A stretch of 64,000 nt of DNA, taken from positions 248,001 through 312,000 of the forward strand of contig CATOTH010000006.1 in assembly GCA_951813065.1 (NCBI GenBank), written 5' to 3'. Shown in pieces: positions 1 to 8,648 of the stretch. The notes under the pieces were generated by a model. That model was not told the DNA's origin and ran no database searches. It was given only the letters and a program-made list of their open reading frames with translations. A program made the translations under genes and the position numbers. The stretch is from an uncultured Bryobacterales bacterium (GTDB lineage Bacteria; Acidobacteriota; Terriglobia; Bryobacterales; UBA6623). The stretch's first letter is position 1, and every line of letters starts with the position of its first letter.

Positions 1-1449
1 CACCCCTTGTAACTGCTCCGCCAGTTCCGCACACTCCCGCAACCCCCGGATCCAGCGCATCGTCTTGCGCTCCTCCAGCGGCTTGCCCTGCTCCGCCTGC
101 CCGTCCGGGGCCTCGTACTGGATCTGCGGCACCCCCAACGGGATCCCCTCCCCGTTGACCACTAGCGTCGAGTGCATGTGGATCCCCAGCGTCCCCGCCG
201 AGCCCTTGTTCTTGCTGATCAGGCCCAGTCCCACGCAGCCCGGATGCTCCGCGAAATTCAGGTCCGTCCCGTCCTGGATGCACAGCACTGCCGACTGGCC
301 CTGCATGCGCTGCAGCGTGCGCTCCCGGTGCGGCGCCAGGATGTGCTCCGGCGTCACCTCCGAATCCGCCGGCTGGTCGATCATCCGGTAGTAGCCCCGC
401 ACTGCCGCCAAGTCCTTCTGCGCCGCTCCGGGAAACGACTTGGTGGGCGCTGCCGCCTGGATCTCCACGCTCTGCACCAGCCTCCGAGTCAAGCGTACAT
501 CGCCCAGCGGCGCGGTCCCGAACTCGTTGTGCGCCCACTCGCCGGAGGCCAGGCCCGCCCCCAGTGCCAGCGCCGGCACGCCCGGCGCTGGCAGGCCCAG
601 TTGCGCGCGCCAGTTGCGCGCCAGCGGATACAGCCAGATGGCCTTCACGTCCACCTGCGTGCCGGCGGCCGCCAAGCGGCCCCGCCCGGCGGTCACGCCG
701 ATGCGCTGCCAGTTGGCGGCCGCCAGCGAGGTGCCCGCTTGGTCTTGAGAGACAAAGGTTTCCACCAGCAGGGGGCGGTAGCCGTAGCGCCGCAGGCAGT
801 CGTCGGGCAGCCGGCGCAGGGCCAGCGAGAGGGCCTTGGAGGCGAGATTGCGGCAGGCGGCGGAGGGTCGGATCAGGAAGCGGCTCAGGCCGAGCACGCG
901 ATGCAGGTGGCGCGAGCGGGTGGCGGGGTCCCAGCCGATGAAGGCGTCGCGGGCGGCCAGCGTGAGAGCGGCCGCGGCAAAGCCGAGCGCACCGAGCACG
1001 CCATGTTCGCAGACCAGCAGGTAGCGCAACTGGGCCCCGGCGTGGAGGACAGCTCCGCGGGGATGCTCGCGGGCGATGAGTTCGTTCCAGACGCGGCGCT
1101 GGTGCTCGTCGCGGACCGCGACGAGTTGCAGGTCGCGCACCCGGTCGACCCGGGCGGGCAGGCCGACGGGCGGGGGCACGGGACGGTCCAGGCGGCGCGG
1201 GCGGCCACGCTGGCGGTTGTGCCGGGGCGCGGGCAAGTCGATCTGGCGGGCGGCTGCGAGAGCGCGCAAGGCCTGCATGCAACTGGCGACCTGCGGCTTG
1301 CCGTGGGCATCGAGGAATCCGAACCGGGCGCAGACCTGCCGGCCAATTTCGGTGCGGCTGGCGTCGCCCGCGTCGGCCACGAGTTTGCGGACCTGGATCA
1401 GCGCAGGGCCCCGCGCCAATGTGGTCGGGATCCGATGTTGCTCATACAT
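1..1449 (-). CDS. DruA-like (DUF4338) domain fused to Tn5/IS4-type transposase, partial at left edge
   Basis: An open frame of 483 codons runs off the left edge, so the C-terminus is missing. Residues 1-100 are a basic, helix-rich lead-in. Residues 103-300 match the DruA/DUF4338 pattern (LRYLLVCEHGVLGALGF, DAFIGWD, PLLVETFV, AANWQRIG). Residues 304-383 match the Tn5 transposase N-terminal domain (EFGTAPLGDVRLTRR, YYRMIDQP). The DDE fold begins near residue 388; IQDGTDLNF carries the first catalytic Asp (about D393). Such proteins cut and join transposon ends; the role of the N-terminal domain is unknown to me. The start is the ATG at 1449, with no convincing Shine-Dalgarno site. The element's right end was not found in 1450-1573 and its left end lies outside the window. 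Domain order is seen directly; family assignment is from motif recall. Confidence 0.85.
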   Translation of the reverse strand, partial: MYEQHRIPTTLARGPALIQVRKLVADAGDASRTEIGRQVCARFGFLDAHGKPQVASCMQALRALAAARQIDLPAPRHNRQRGRPRRLDRPVPPPVGLPARVDRVRDLQLVAVRDEHQRRVWNELIAREHPRGAVLHAGAQLRYLLVCEHGVLGALGFAAAALTLAARDAFIGWDPATRSRHLHRVLGLSRFLIRPSAACRNLASKALSLALRRLPDDCLRRYGYRPLLVETFVSQDQAGTSLAAANWQRIGVTAGRGRLAAAGTQVDVKAIWLYPLARNWRAQLGLPAPGVPALALGAGLASGEWAHNEFGTAPLGDVRLTRRLVQSVEIQAAAPTKSFPGAAQKDLAAVRGYYRMIDQPADSEVTPEHILAPHRERTLQRMQGQSAVLCIQDGTDLNFAEHPGCVGLGLISKNKGSAGTLGIHMHSTLVVNGEGIPLGVPQIQYEAPDGQAEQGKPLEERKTMRWIRGLRECAELAEQLQGV

Positions 1450-1573
1450 GCTCCAGAAATGGCACAGAGCGATGTCAAAAGTCAAGTGTCAACTTGTGTG
1501 GCATCGGCAGCCTGCCGCACCAGGTCCACTTTGCCTTGCCCGTTTCAAGCGCGGGGCGCGCTTGGTGGCACGT

Positions 1574-3022
1574 TCAGAGATTCCGCATCCGATGAGCCGT
1601 CAAGTAGTCGTTGTAGTCGTAGACCGACTTCTCCGACCACGGTACATTCACCTCGGGCAGGTTGGCGGCCAACCGCTGTTTGGTTTCTTCGTGGGCCGGG
1701 TCGTCGGCGAGATTGTCCCATTCTTGCGCGTCGTCATCGTGATCGTAGAGTTCCTCCGATCCGTCCTCGTAGCGAATGTAGCGGTAGCGCTCGTCGCGGA
1801 CCCCATGATTGTTGCGTCCGTAGGTTGTCAAGGCGACGTGGGGCCACTCGGCGGAATTCGGATCCTCGAGCAGAGTTCGCAAGCTGTGGCCTTCGTTCGC
1901 CACATTGGCGGGCAGACCGCAGAGGTCGACAAGCGTCGGGTAAAGGTCGATCAGGCCGGCAGGCTTCTTCGTGTTCCCGACGGCGATCCCCGGACCGGCA
2001 ACGATCAGCGGCGTCCGGGTGGCTTCTTCCCAGACTGAGTGTTTGCCGAAACGATTCTTCTCTCCGATGTGGTAGCCGTGGTCGCCCCACAGCACGACGA
2101 GGGTATTGTTGGCGTAAGGGCTGGCGTCGAGAGCGTCCAGTACTCTTCCAATCTGAGCGTCGACAAAAGCGACGCACGCCAGATACGCTTGGACGATGTG
2201 CTTCCACTCATCCGATTCGATAGCCCAATCTGTCGTCGGCATCATCGGCAGGGCGTGGAGCTCGCGAGAGACGGCCGGTACGTCGTCCTGATCGCCTGGC
2301 CGGTAGGGGGGCATCTCCAGTTCTTCGGGCGGGAATAGGTCAAACCACTTCTTCGGCACATGCCAGGGAACGTGCGGACGCAGGAAGCCCGTGCCGAGGA
2401 AGAATGGCTCATCGTATTCGCGCTCCAACCTCTCGACCGCCCACTGAGCGGTCCGAAAGTCCGGCATCTCTTCGTCGGCCTCTGGGAATGGTCCCCAGTC
2501 TGTGCTGGTCTTGTCCCTGTCCCAATTCATGCGGTTCGCCGGTCTTGGCCCGAAACCAGCCTCGCGGCCGCCGGATTCAGCGAACGCGCCCTCGGGAGCA
2601 TGTCTGTGGAAGAGCTTGCCGACGGCCATGGTGTGAAAACCGTTCTGGGCAAACCACTCCGGCAGGAACGGCGTGGAACCGGTTTCAGGCGAAGCCTCGC
2701 GAAGGTCGGTATCGCTGATCTGCCCGTAGATGCCGGTAGTGGAAGGCAGATAGCCCGACATCAGGCTCGCCCGGGACGGTCCGCAGATCGGTGCTTGGCA
2801 GTGCGCGTTGTGGAACACGACCCCGCGTGCCGCCAGGCGATCGATGTTTGGCGTCCTCGTCTGAGGATGTCCGTTCATGCATCCAAGCCAGGTATTGAGG
2901 TCATCAACCGCCAAGAACAGCACGTTTGTCGGTACGTCCTCTGCCGCTTCGTTGATGGGCGAACAGGTGTGAGACGCTAGCGCGGCGGCGGAAAGCCCAA
3001 GAAATCGGCGACGGTTGAGCAT
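1574..3022 (-). CDS. Sulfatase (alkaline phosphatase superfamily, iduronate-2-sulfatase-like)
   Basis: This 482-residue protein should hydrolyse sulfate esters, probably of sulfated polysaccharides, outside the cytoplasm. The C-x-P-S-R signature appears as CGPSR, with Cys about residue 80 as the residue converted to formylglycine. An early VDDL motif supplies metal-binding Asp residues, and GDHGYHIGEK and HSVWEEATRTPL are typical of this group. The N-terminus NRRRFLGLSAAALA looks like a Tat signal. A longer reading from 3076 is possible, but the ATG at 3022 puts the twin Arg at the very N-terminus and has TACACT seven bases upstream, as in other leaderless-looking genes here. No sulfatase-maturating enzyme is visible in the window. 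Substrate is not deducible. Confidence 0.88.
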   Translation of the reverse strand: MLNRRRFLGLSAAALASHTCSPINEAAEDVPTNVLFLAVDDLNTWLGCMNGHPQTRTPNIDRLAARGVVFHNAHCQAPICGPSRASLMSGYLPSTTGIYGQISDTDLREASPETGSTPFLPEWFAQNGFHTMAVGKLFHRHAPEGAFAESGGREAGFGPRPANRMNWDRDKTSTDWGPFPEADEEMPDFRTAQWAVERLEREYDEPFFLGTGFLRPHVPWHVPKKWFDLFPPEELEMPPYRPGDQDDVPAVSRELHALPMMPTTDWAIESDEWKHIVQAYLACVAFVDAQIGRVLDALDASPYANNTLVVLWGDHGYHIGEKNRFGKHSVWEEATRTPLIVAGPGIAVGNTKKPAGLIDLYPTLVDLCGLPANVANEGHSLRTLLEDPNSAEWPHVALTTYGRNNHGVRDERYRYIRYEDGSEELYDHDDDAQEWDNLADDPAHEETKQRLAANLPEVNVPWSEKSVYDYNDYLTAHRMRNL

Positions 3023-3029
3023 CGAGGGT

Positions 3030-3035
3030 AGTGTA
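3030..3035 (-). promoter_or_regulatory. -10-like TACACT, leaderless-type spacing to sulfatase start
   Basis: TACACT lies seven bases before the ATG at 3022. Transcription would begin at or next to the start codon. No clear -35 box is seen. Confidence 0.4.
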
Positions 3036-3299
3036 GCGGCAGAAAGCACCTTCACAGCACTAGGCACACGGAACATTGAAGTCTAGCGAGTCTTCGCTTA
3101 GACCAACGAGGGCAGCCGTTGAGCCCCAGAACGTAACGCAACGATCAGCATCGCGCCAAGGCAGGCAGACTGGTCGGACAAGGGACTCTCGGGCCTGGAT
3201 GGGGATTCATGGGAATCAGTCGGCGCTCTACCGGGTGCCAGTGCCTGGCTCGGTCCCAGTGTGACCGGTCGGCTGTGCCATGGACTGGAGGGCTCGTCC

Positions 3300-4157
3300 C
3301 TAGGAATCTAGCTCCGAGGGGCGGGAACGACTCGCGACGCTCCGGAGTCGCTCTTCCAGTTTCCGCACTCGATCCTCGGCGGCGAGAGCTCGGTCCCGCT
3401 CCGCATCGGCCCGGTCCCGCTCGGCATCGGCCCGGTCCCGCTCGGCGGTCGCCTGGCGCCGCTCGGCGGTCACCCGGTCCTCGGCAATCCGCCGCCGACG
3501 CTCCGCTTCCTCCAGCGCCCCGTCGAACTCCTCGCCCGTCCGCGGGTCGGCGAACACCAGCACCGTCGCTCCGTCCCGCTTCCGGCTGCGCAGATCCAGC
3601 CCCAGTACCCGGCTCCGCAGGTGCCGGCCACGGCCCGGGTGCTCGACCGACTCCACCGGCTCGTACCTCCCCCCGGTCGCCGCATAGCCCTCCAGGGCTG
3701 TCCCCATCAGCGCTCCTTCCGGGTCCAGCCTCCAGTACTCGCGCACCCCGATTCGGGCGTACTCGCCCGCCTTGTAGCGGGCGTCGTGTTCCGCTGTCGA
3801 CGGCGACGCCACTTCCAGCACGAAGTCCGGTGCCTTGCCTTCATCCCAGACCCTGTACGTGCTGCGGTTCCCCCCGCGCCCCACACCGAACACCACCTGC
3901 ACGTCCGGCTGCAGCCAGGCCGCGTTGTCTCCGCGCTCGTAGTACACCACCAGTTCCATGGCCACCAGCACGTCCTCGCAGTCCCGGAAGCGGTTGCGCA
4001 GCGCGGCCGTGGCCAGTAAGACCGCCTCCCCGTGCCAGACGCTCTGCGCAATCCATTGCCGTTCCGGGTACTCGACGGCGTCGGGTTCCCCCGCCGCCTC
4101 GGCGGCCGAGTTGGCCGCGGCGGCAAGTGCAGTCGGTGTATGGGTCTTGAGCGACAT
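3300..4157 (-). CDS. Uma2-family (DUF820) PD-(D/E)XK nuclease-like protein
   Basis: The central part has the Uma2 pattern: QPDVQVVFG followed by APDFVLEVASPSTAEHD and YARIGVREYWRLDP, which together give the PD...(D/E)xx core. The family is widespread, often multicopy, and its function is poorly known. The C-terminal 80 residues are an Arg/Glu/Asp/Ala-rich predicted coiled coil built from tandem copies of AERDRAD, encoded by 21-bp DNA repeats around 3390-3470. ATG at 4157 is preferred; a TTG four codons upstream is possible. A TATAAT on the minus strand at 4195-4200 suggests its own promoter with a leader of about 30 bases, unlike its neighbours. Confidence 0.8.
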   Translation of the reverse strand: MSLKTHTPTALAAAANSAAEAAGEPDAVEYPERQWIAQSVWHGEAVLLATAALRNRFRDCEDVLVAMELVVYYERGDNAAWLQPDVQVVFGVGRGGNRSTYRVWDEGKAPDFVLEVASPSTAEHDARYKAGEYARIGVREYWRLDPEGALMGTALEGYAATGGRYEPVESVEHPGRGRHLRSRVLGLDLRSRKRDGATVLVFADPRTGEEFDGALEEAERRRRIAEDRVTAERRQATAERDRADAERDRADAERDRALAAEDRVRKLEERLRSVASRSRPSELDS

Positions 4158-4194
4158 CCCGGATCCCAATCCGCGCCAGCGTCCTTCCTTCGTG

Positions 4195-4200
4195 ATTATA
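4195..4200 (-). promoter_or_regulatory. TATAAT, probable -10 box of the Uma2 gene
   Basis: A perfect TATAAT on the minus strand, 37 bases upstream of the ATG at 4157. The rest of the 4158-4454 gap holds nothing recognisable except the start region of the next gene. Confidence 0.4.
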
Positions 4201-4454
4201 GGGCTGTCGTTCAGGGGGCCGCAGCCGCCCGGTGCACCGGCGTGACACGCGAAAAGGCTCCGCTAGGCCGACCGAGGGCAGCGCCTCGGCCCGGAGACTT
4301 CGCCCAATCGTCCAACTTGCGCCGAGACAAGGATTCCAGGGGTCTGCGAGACTGAATCGCTTCGAGCATGTGAGTATCTTTGCTTTCCGGGTGCCATGCC
4401 ACCTGCCCGGCGCAGTGCTGACCCCGCTTCGACGTCGCTATACTCTCCCCCAGA

Positions 4455-5789
4455 ATGAATTGTCGACTTGCGTTGTTCCTGACGGTGATGTCGCTGGCTG
4501 TGGCCCAATCCACGGAGCGCCTGCCGAATGTCGTTCTGATCATGGCCGACGATGTGGGCTACGAATGTTTCGGCGCGTACGGCAGTCGTCAGTACCAGAC
4601 TCCCCGCATCGACAAGTTGGCGGATGGTGGTGTCCGTTTCACGAACTGTTACTCCACTCCTCTCTGTACACCGAGCCGAGTGGCTCTCATGACCGGTGCC
4701 AGCAATGTTCGCAACTACGCCGACTTCGGATCGTTGCTACCCGACCAGTACACCATCGCGAATCTCTTCCACGACGGCGGATACGCAACCGCCGTGGCTG
4801 GCAAGTGGCAACTGCAGGGCGGCGGAAACGCGGAGGGTGTTCCCGCAGGCCATGGCTTTGACACCTATTGCCTTTGGAATACCCCTATGACCGAGCGGCG
4901 GCGCTTCTGGAATCCGTCTCTTGAATCGGACGGCAAGATTCTAGAAGTCGAGGAAGACGACTACGGTCCCGATATCCTCGCTGACTTCCTCCTCCGCTTC
5001 ATCGAGACCAACAAGGCAAAGTCGTTCTTCGTCTACTACCCGATGGTTCTAGTGCATTCGCCCTTCGTTCCGACACCCCATTCTGAGAATCGTCACTCGG
5101 AGGACGAACAAAAGAACTTTGAGGACATGGTCGCCTATACGGACGTGATCGTGGGCCGGATTCACGACAAGCTCGAGGAACTGGACCTGTTGCGGAACAC
5201 AGTCTTTGTGTTCACCTCGGACAATGGCTCGCATCACACATTGGCATCGAGGCTTGGAGGCAACACGATCGTCGGTGACAAGGGGGCTCCGACGGACGCA
5301 GGCACTCACGTCCCCCTCATTGTCAACGCCCCGGGCAGGATTCCGGGTGGCCGTGTGATCGATGACTTGATCGATTTTGCAGACTTTCTTCCTACACTCG
5401 CCGACGCCGCCGGCCTAGCCCTTCCGGCTCAAGACCATGCGGATGGGAGGAGTTTCTGGGACCGTCTCCGCGGCGAGCCCGGACAACCCCGGGAATGGCT
5501 ATACACGTACTACTTTCCGCGACCGTTTGCGGCTACGTTCGACACGCCCTATGCCCACCCGGAAGTCCTGTATGTCCGCGACAAGCGTTACAAGCTCTAC
5601 GGCAGCGGGGAACTCTTCGATGTGAGGGCGGATCCCAGCGAGGAGAAGCCGTTGCCTGTATCCGATGCCGAGTCGCAGTTAGTCCGCCGCAAGCTGCAGT
5701 CCGCCTTGGATTCTATGCCCAGCCATGGCCTCCGTATTCCCCCGGAGAGAGGCATCGCTTCGAGGTCCGCGTCCCGTCCGCGATGGTGA
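4455..5789 (+). CDS. Secreted sulfatase (arylsulfatase A-like)
   Basis: This 444-residue sulfatase has a hydrophobic signal peptide (NCRLALFLTVMSLAVAQ), LIMADDVGYE with metal-binding Asp residues, and CTPSR with the formylglycine Cys at residue 71. VFTSDNGSHHT and KGAPTDAGTHVPL complete the typical motif set. It lies divergently from the Uma2 gene and is convergent with the outer-membrane barrel gene. TATACT ends ten bases before the ATG (4439-4444), so any leader would be only about three bases. It belongs to a different subfamily from the sulfatase at 1574-3022, so the two probably differ in substrate. Confidence 0.88.
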   Translation: MNCRLALFLTVMSLAVAQSTERLPNVVLIMADDVGYECFGAYGSRQYQTPRIDKLADGGVRFTNCYSTPLCTPSRVALMTGASNVRNYADFGSLLPDQYTIANLFHDGGYATAVAGKWQLQGGGNAEGVPAGHGFDTYCLWNTPMTERRRFWNPSLESDGKILEVEEDDYGPDILADFLLRFIETNKAKSFFVYYPMVLVHSPFVPTPHSENRHSEDEQKNFEDMVAYTDVIVGRIHDKLEELDLLRNTVFVFTSDNGSHHTLASRLGGNTIVGDKGAPTDAGTHVPLIVNAPGRIPGGRVIDDLIDFADFLPTLADAAGLALPAQDHADGRSFWDRLRGEPGQPREWLYTYYFPRPFAATFDTPYAHPEVLYVRDKRYKLYGSGELFDVRADPSEEKPLPVSDAESQLVRRKLQSALDSMPSHGLRIPPERGIASRSASRPRW

Positions 5790-6023
5790 GTGCATCTCGT
5801 ACACCGTACCTGGATAGTTCTTATCGAGAGTCAGAACTCGAGCAGAATGCGAGCGATTCCGCAGGCCAACGACCGAGAGTGAGATATCGACGGGAACGCC
5901 TGTTTCGTGACCGGCTGCCTCGGATGGGTGTGATCGGGCGAAACAAGCCCTGAACGGGGTCCGTCGGTTCGCAGACATGGCTCCCAGTAAGTTGGAAGGC
6001 CAGAATTCTCGTCGGGTCGGTGC

Positions 6024-6830
6024 TCAGAAATACCAGAGTAGGGAAACGCCGAAACTGATCGAGTCAGGGTCCAGTTCGAGCGGCACCGAGACGAAGAGAT
6101 CCTCGAACGGAATCACCCTTCCCGCCTTGGAATAGTCGGTAAAGCGCAGCTCTCCGCGGATCGCGAGACTCCCTAGTTTCTTTTCCACACCGCCGCCGAC
6201 CGTCCACCCACTAAAGCTCTCACTAAAGTTGTCCGAACCTGAGACGAATTGGTCGGGTTCGGTACAGGCTGTCTCGGTTGGGCACCCGGTGTATTCAGAT
6301 CCGAAGGAAGCCTTGAGACGGCGCACTCCGACAAGTCCGTAGATGCTTGGTCCGACCCACGTGCCGATGAACGGGATTCCGGCACCGGCACGGGCCGTCA
6401 GGCCGTAACTGCTCTCTTTCTCCAAGGACCAGTCTTCGGGCCACACCTCGCCGAGTTGGTTTCTACCCGCAGACGTGCCAGAGCCTGCGAGACGCCCCAA
6501 GGTGACACCACCGTGACGGAGCATGTCACCTTCCAAGGCTACGTACAGACCGGTCACGCTCAGCGGCATCTTGTATCCAGCCAGGAATCCATAACTGTAA
6601 GTCAGTTCGGTGGCTGAGTCCTCGGCTCGAAGTTGTTGGCCTTGGCTCAGTGAAAAGTTCCGCGGGTCTGTGTTGTCTACGATTTTCTCGTAGAGTACGT
6701 TCAGTCGGTCCGCCGAAGCTGAAGCACCGACATAGATGTCCCCGCCCTTGGCTGGCACTGACCCGGTGGCGAGAATGAGCAACAGCACTACAAGATATCG
6801 TGGACTGAACCTAGATTGGGCTGCTTGCAT
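6024..6830 (-). CDS. Outer-membrane beta-barrel protein, function unknown
   Basis: This 268-residue protein has an N-terminal signal (YLVVLLLILATGSVPA), then alternating polar and hydrophobic strands rich in Tyr, Gly and Ser. It ends in SISFGVSLLWYF, and the terminal aromatic residue is a hallmark of BAM-inserted barrels. Two cysteines (GCPTETAC) probably form a loop disulfide. Size and pattern suggest an 8- to 12-strand barrel like OmpA/OmpW-type porins, without a recognised binding site. The gap 5790-6023 to the convergent sulfatase contains no feature I can name. Confidence 0.7.
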   Translation of the reverse strand: MQAAQSRFSPRYLVVLLLILATGSVPAKGGDIYVGASASADRLNVLYEKIVDNTDPRNFSLSQGQQLRAEDSATELTYSYGFLAGYKMPLSVTGLYVALEGDMLRHGGVTLGRLAGSGTSAGRNQLGEVWPEDWSLEKESSYGLTARAGAGIPFIGTWVGPSIYGLVGVRRLKASFGSEYTGCPTETACTEPDQFVSGSDNFSESFSGWTVGGGVEKKLGSLAIRGELRFTDYSKAGRVIPFEDLFVSVPLELDPDSISFGVSLLWYF

Positions 6831-6890
6831 GGGACACTACCTACACAGTTCCAATATGGGCAGTATATCAGCTAGGACTTTGTGAGGCGC

Positions 6891-8264
6891 TCAGATCGAG
6901 CCGTTTTCCCACGGACCGGTTACAGCGAACGAGATCCCCGGGTTCTGCGCGTTGAAGAAGAGCCAGCGTCCGTCCGGGCTGAAAGTGGCTCCGGCGAACT
7001 CACTGTTGCGGAAATCTCCGGCCAGGCCGTTCCGCTCGCCGTTGAGGACCACATTGTTCTTCGCAAACGGGAAGATCTCGCCGCTCGTGGTGAGGCCCCT
7101 GACGAAGTCCTCGCCGTCGCCGTCCTCGCAAAGAACGAGGCCGCCGCGCGGGCTAACGCAGATGTTATCCGGCATGTCCAGCACCTCCGGGCCTGGGGAC
7201 TCAAACAGGAGCGCAAGCCGCTCTTCGTCCGGATCATATTCCCAGACTTGGCCTGCTTCGGCATCTCCCCCGTTGGTCGAGACGAAGTAGGCGCGGTTGT
7301 GCCCGAACCAGGTGCCTTCGAGCCGTCCGAACGTTGCCCCGCCTTTGACGACTCCCTGCGAGTGGACGCTGTTGGCCTCGATGGGTTCCGGGTCAGGATT
7401 GTCGATGCTGACCCAATTGACAGTCCTCCAATTCCCGGTGCGCTGCCCTCGGCGCGTGTCTGCCTTCGGAGTGTCAGCCAGGGCGAGCATCTCGAGGGCT
7501 CCGCCGGCCGAGAGGTTGCCGGGCTCTTCCGGCACGAATCTGTAGAAGCCTGCTTGGCCTTGGTCTTCGGTCTGGTAGACGATGCTGGTTCGTGGATCGA
7601 CGCAAACCGCCTCGTGGACAAACCGGCCCATCGCAAGGTATGGCTCAGCGGTCGATGCCCCGGCCGAGGGCACTTCGAACACGTAGCCGTGGGCCTTTTC
7701 CAACGAATCCTCCCCGCCCGGACCGAGAACGGTCTCCTCACATGAGAGCCAGGAACCCCATGGTGTGGGTCCCCCCGCGCAATTGACCGCCGTGCCGGCG
7801 AGGCTCGCTCGTGCGGCGACGAACGAACCCTTTGCTCCGTCGAACTCGACCGTCGTGGTGCCCCCGCCTCCATTCTTGTCGTAAACCGGACTCTCGGCGT
7901 AAGCCGCGCCACTGCGGATCTCGTGGTTTCGCACGAGCCGGATCAGGCCCGCGCCAGCGTCGAACGCGGCCATGCCGTCGTGCGCGCCTGGGGTGACGAG
8001 CCCTCCAGCCAGCGGGTCTCCGGCCCATCCGAAAGAGAGATAGCGGAAATTAGCTGGCAGTGCCAGTAGGGGCAGGCCAGTTGTTTCGTCGTTGGCGGGG
8101 TGTAGCGGACCGTATCCGGCCTCTTCTGGCTCTCGTTTGCCCCCCGCTCGGCCAGAAGATTCTTGGCGACGGGCTTTGCACGCAAGCGCGTAGAGAGCGG
8201 AGATGCCGACGGCACCGCCGTTCATCGAGAGGAATTGGCGGCGAGCGAGGCGGAGATTTGCCAC
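6891..8264 (-). CDS. PhoX-like / DUF839 protein with Tat signal
   Basis: The product resembles the DUF839/PhoX family of periplasmic six-bladed propeller phosphatases that use metal ions. Visible family motifs are LVRNHEIR, CAGGPTPWGSWLSCEET, GRFVHEAVCVDP, YQTEDQG and DNICVSPRGGLVLCEDG. The start is set at GTG 8264: it yields the Tat-like LARRQFLSMNGGAVGISALYALAC, and a perfect TATAAT lies exactly six bases upstream. A longer frame from 8372 would bury the twin Arg. The Cys in ALAC could be lipidated. Phosphatase activity is inferred from family only. Confidence 0.8.
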   Translation of the reverse strand: MANLRLARRQFLSMNGGAVGISALYALACKARRQESSGRAGGKREPEEAGYGPLHPANDETTGLPLLALPANFRYLSFGWAGDPLAGGLVTPGAHDGMAAFDAGAGLIRLVRNHEIRSGAAYAESPVYDKNGGGGTTTVEFDGAKGSFVAARASLAGTAVNCAGGPTPWGSWLSCEETVLGPGGEDSLEKAHGYVFEVPSAGASTAEPYLAMGRFVHEAVCVDPRTSIVYQTEDQGQAGFYRFVPEEPGNLSAGGALEMLALADTPKADTRRGQRTGNWRTVNWVSIDNPDPEPIEANSVHSQGVVKGGATFGRLEGTWFGHNRAYFVSTNGGDAEAGQVWEYDPDEERLALLFESPGPEVLDMPDNICVSPRGGLVLCEDGDGEDFVRGLTTSGEIFPFAKNNVVLNGERNGLAGDFRNSEFAGATFSPDGRWLFFNAQNPGISFAVTGPWENGSI

Positions 8265-8648
8265 GATGCGATTATACGAACTTCGCTTTCTCGTGCATTG
8301 CAGGTCCGTCAGGTCTTGGGATCGCAGACCGCCATCGTGAGTGTGTTCCGGGCAGCGGGAAAGGGCTCTCATCTTGGCTGCATGTTCAGGAAGCCGCTGA
8401 GTGCGTCCTTGGCAGGCTCACAGCGTGTGTGGATGCTCGGGGAACGTGCGCACACGGCCAGTGAGAATCAGCTGGGCGGTCTCGTGGGTCCCTGTCGTCG
8501 CTCCGCGGTCTATGCCATGATGGCGCCGGGGGAAACTCGCATTCTCCTTGGATTTCTTACTGATTCCTAAATGCTCGATTTCCTCACCGGCATGAGGCTG
8601 CCCCGGGATAATGACTTGTGTGCAGTGGGCTGTCGCTACGATAGACGT
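8265..8648. promoter_or_regulatory. Divergent intergenic region with two leaderless-type promoters
   Basis: This 384-base gap separates the PhoX-like gene (left) and the prolyl oligopeptidase gene (right). On the minus strand TATAAT at 8271-8276 lies six bases before GTG 8264. On the plus strand TACGAT at 8637-8642 lies six bases before ATG 8649, with CTTGTG 16 bases upstream as a weak -35. No operator repeat, RNA gene or credible short gene was seen between them. Confidence 0.5.

Noticed and set aside
172..2223. A very long plus-strand open frame (683 codons) covering the left edge.
   Set aside because: It is antisense to the DruA/Tn5-type transposase and the first sulfatase, both of which show family motifs on the minus strand.
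3209..4150. Plus-strand frame of 313 codons, very rich in Pro, Arg and Ser.
   Set aside because: Antisense of the Uma2 gene; low-complexity composition is what GC-rich shadows produce.
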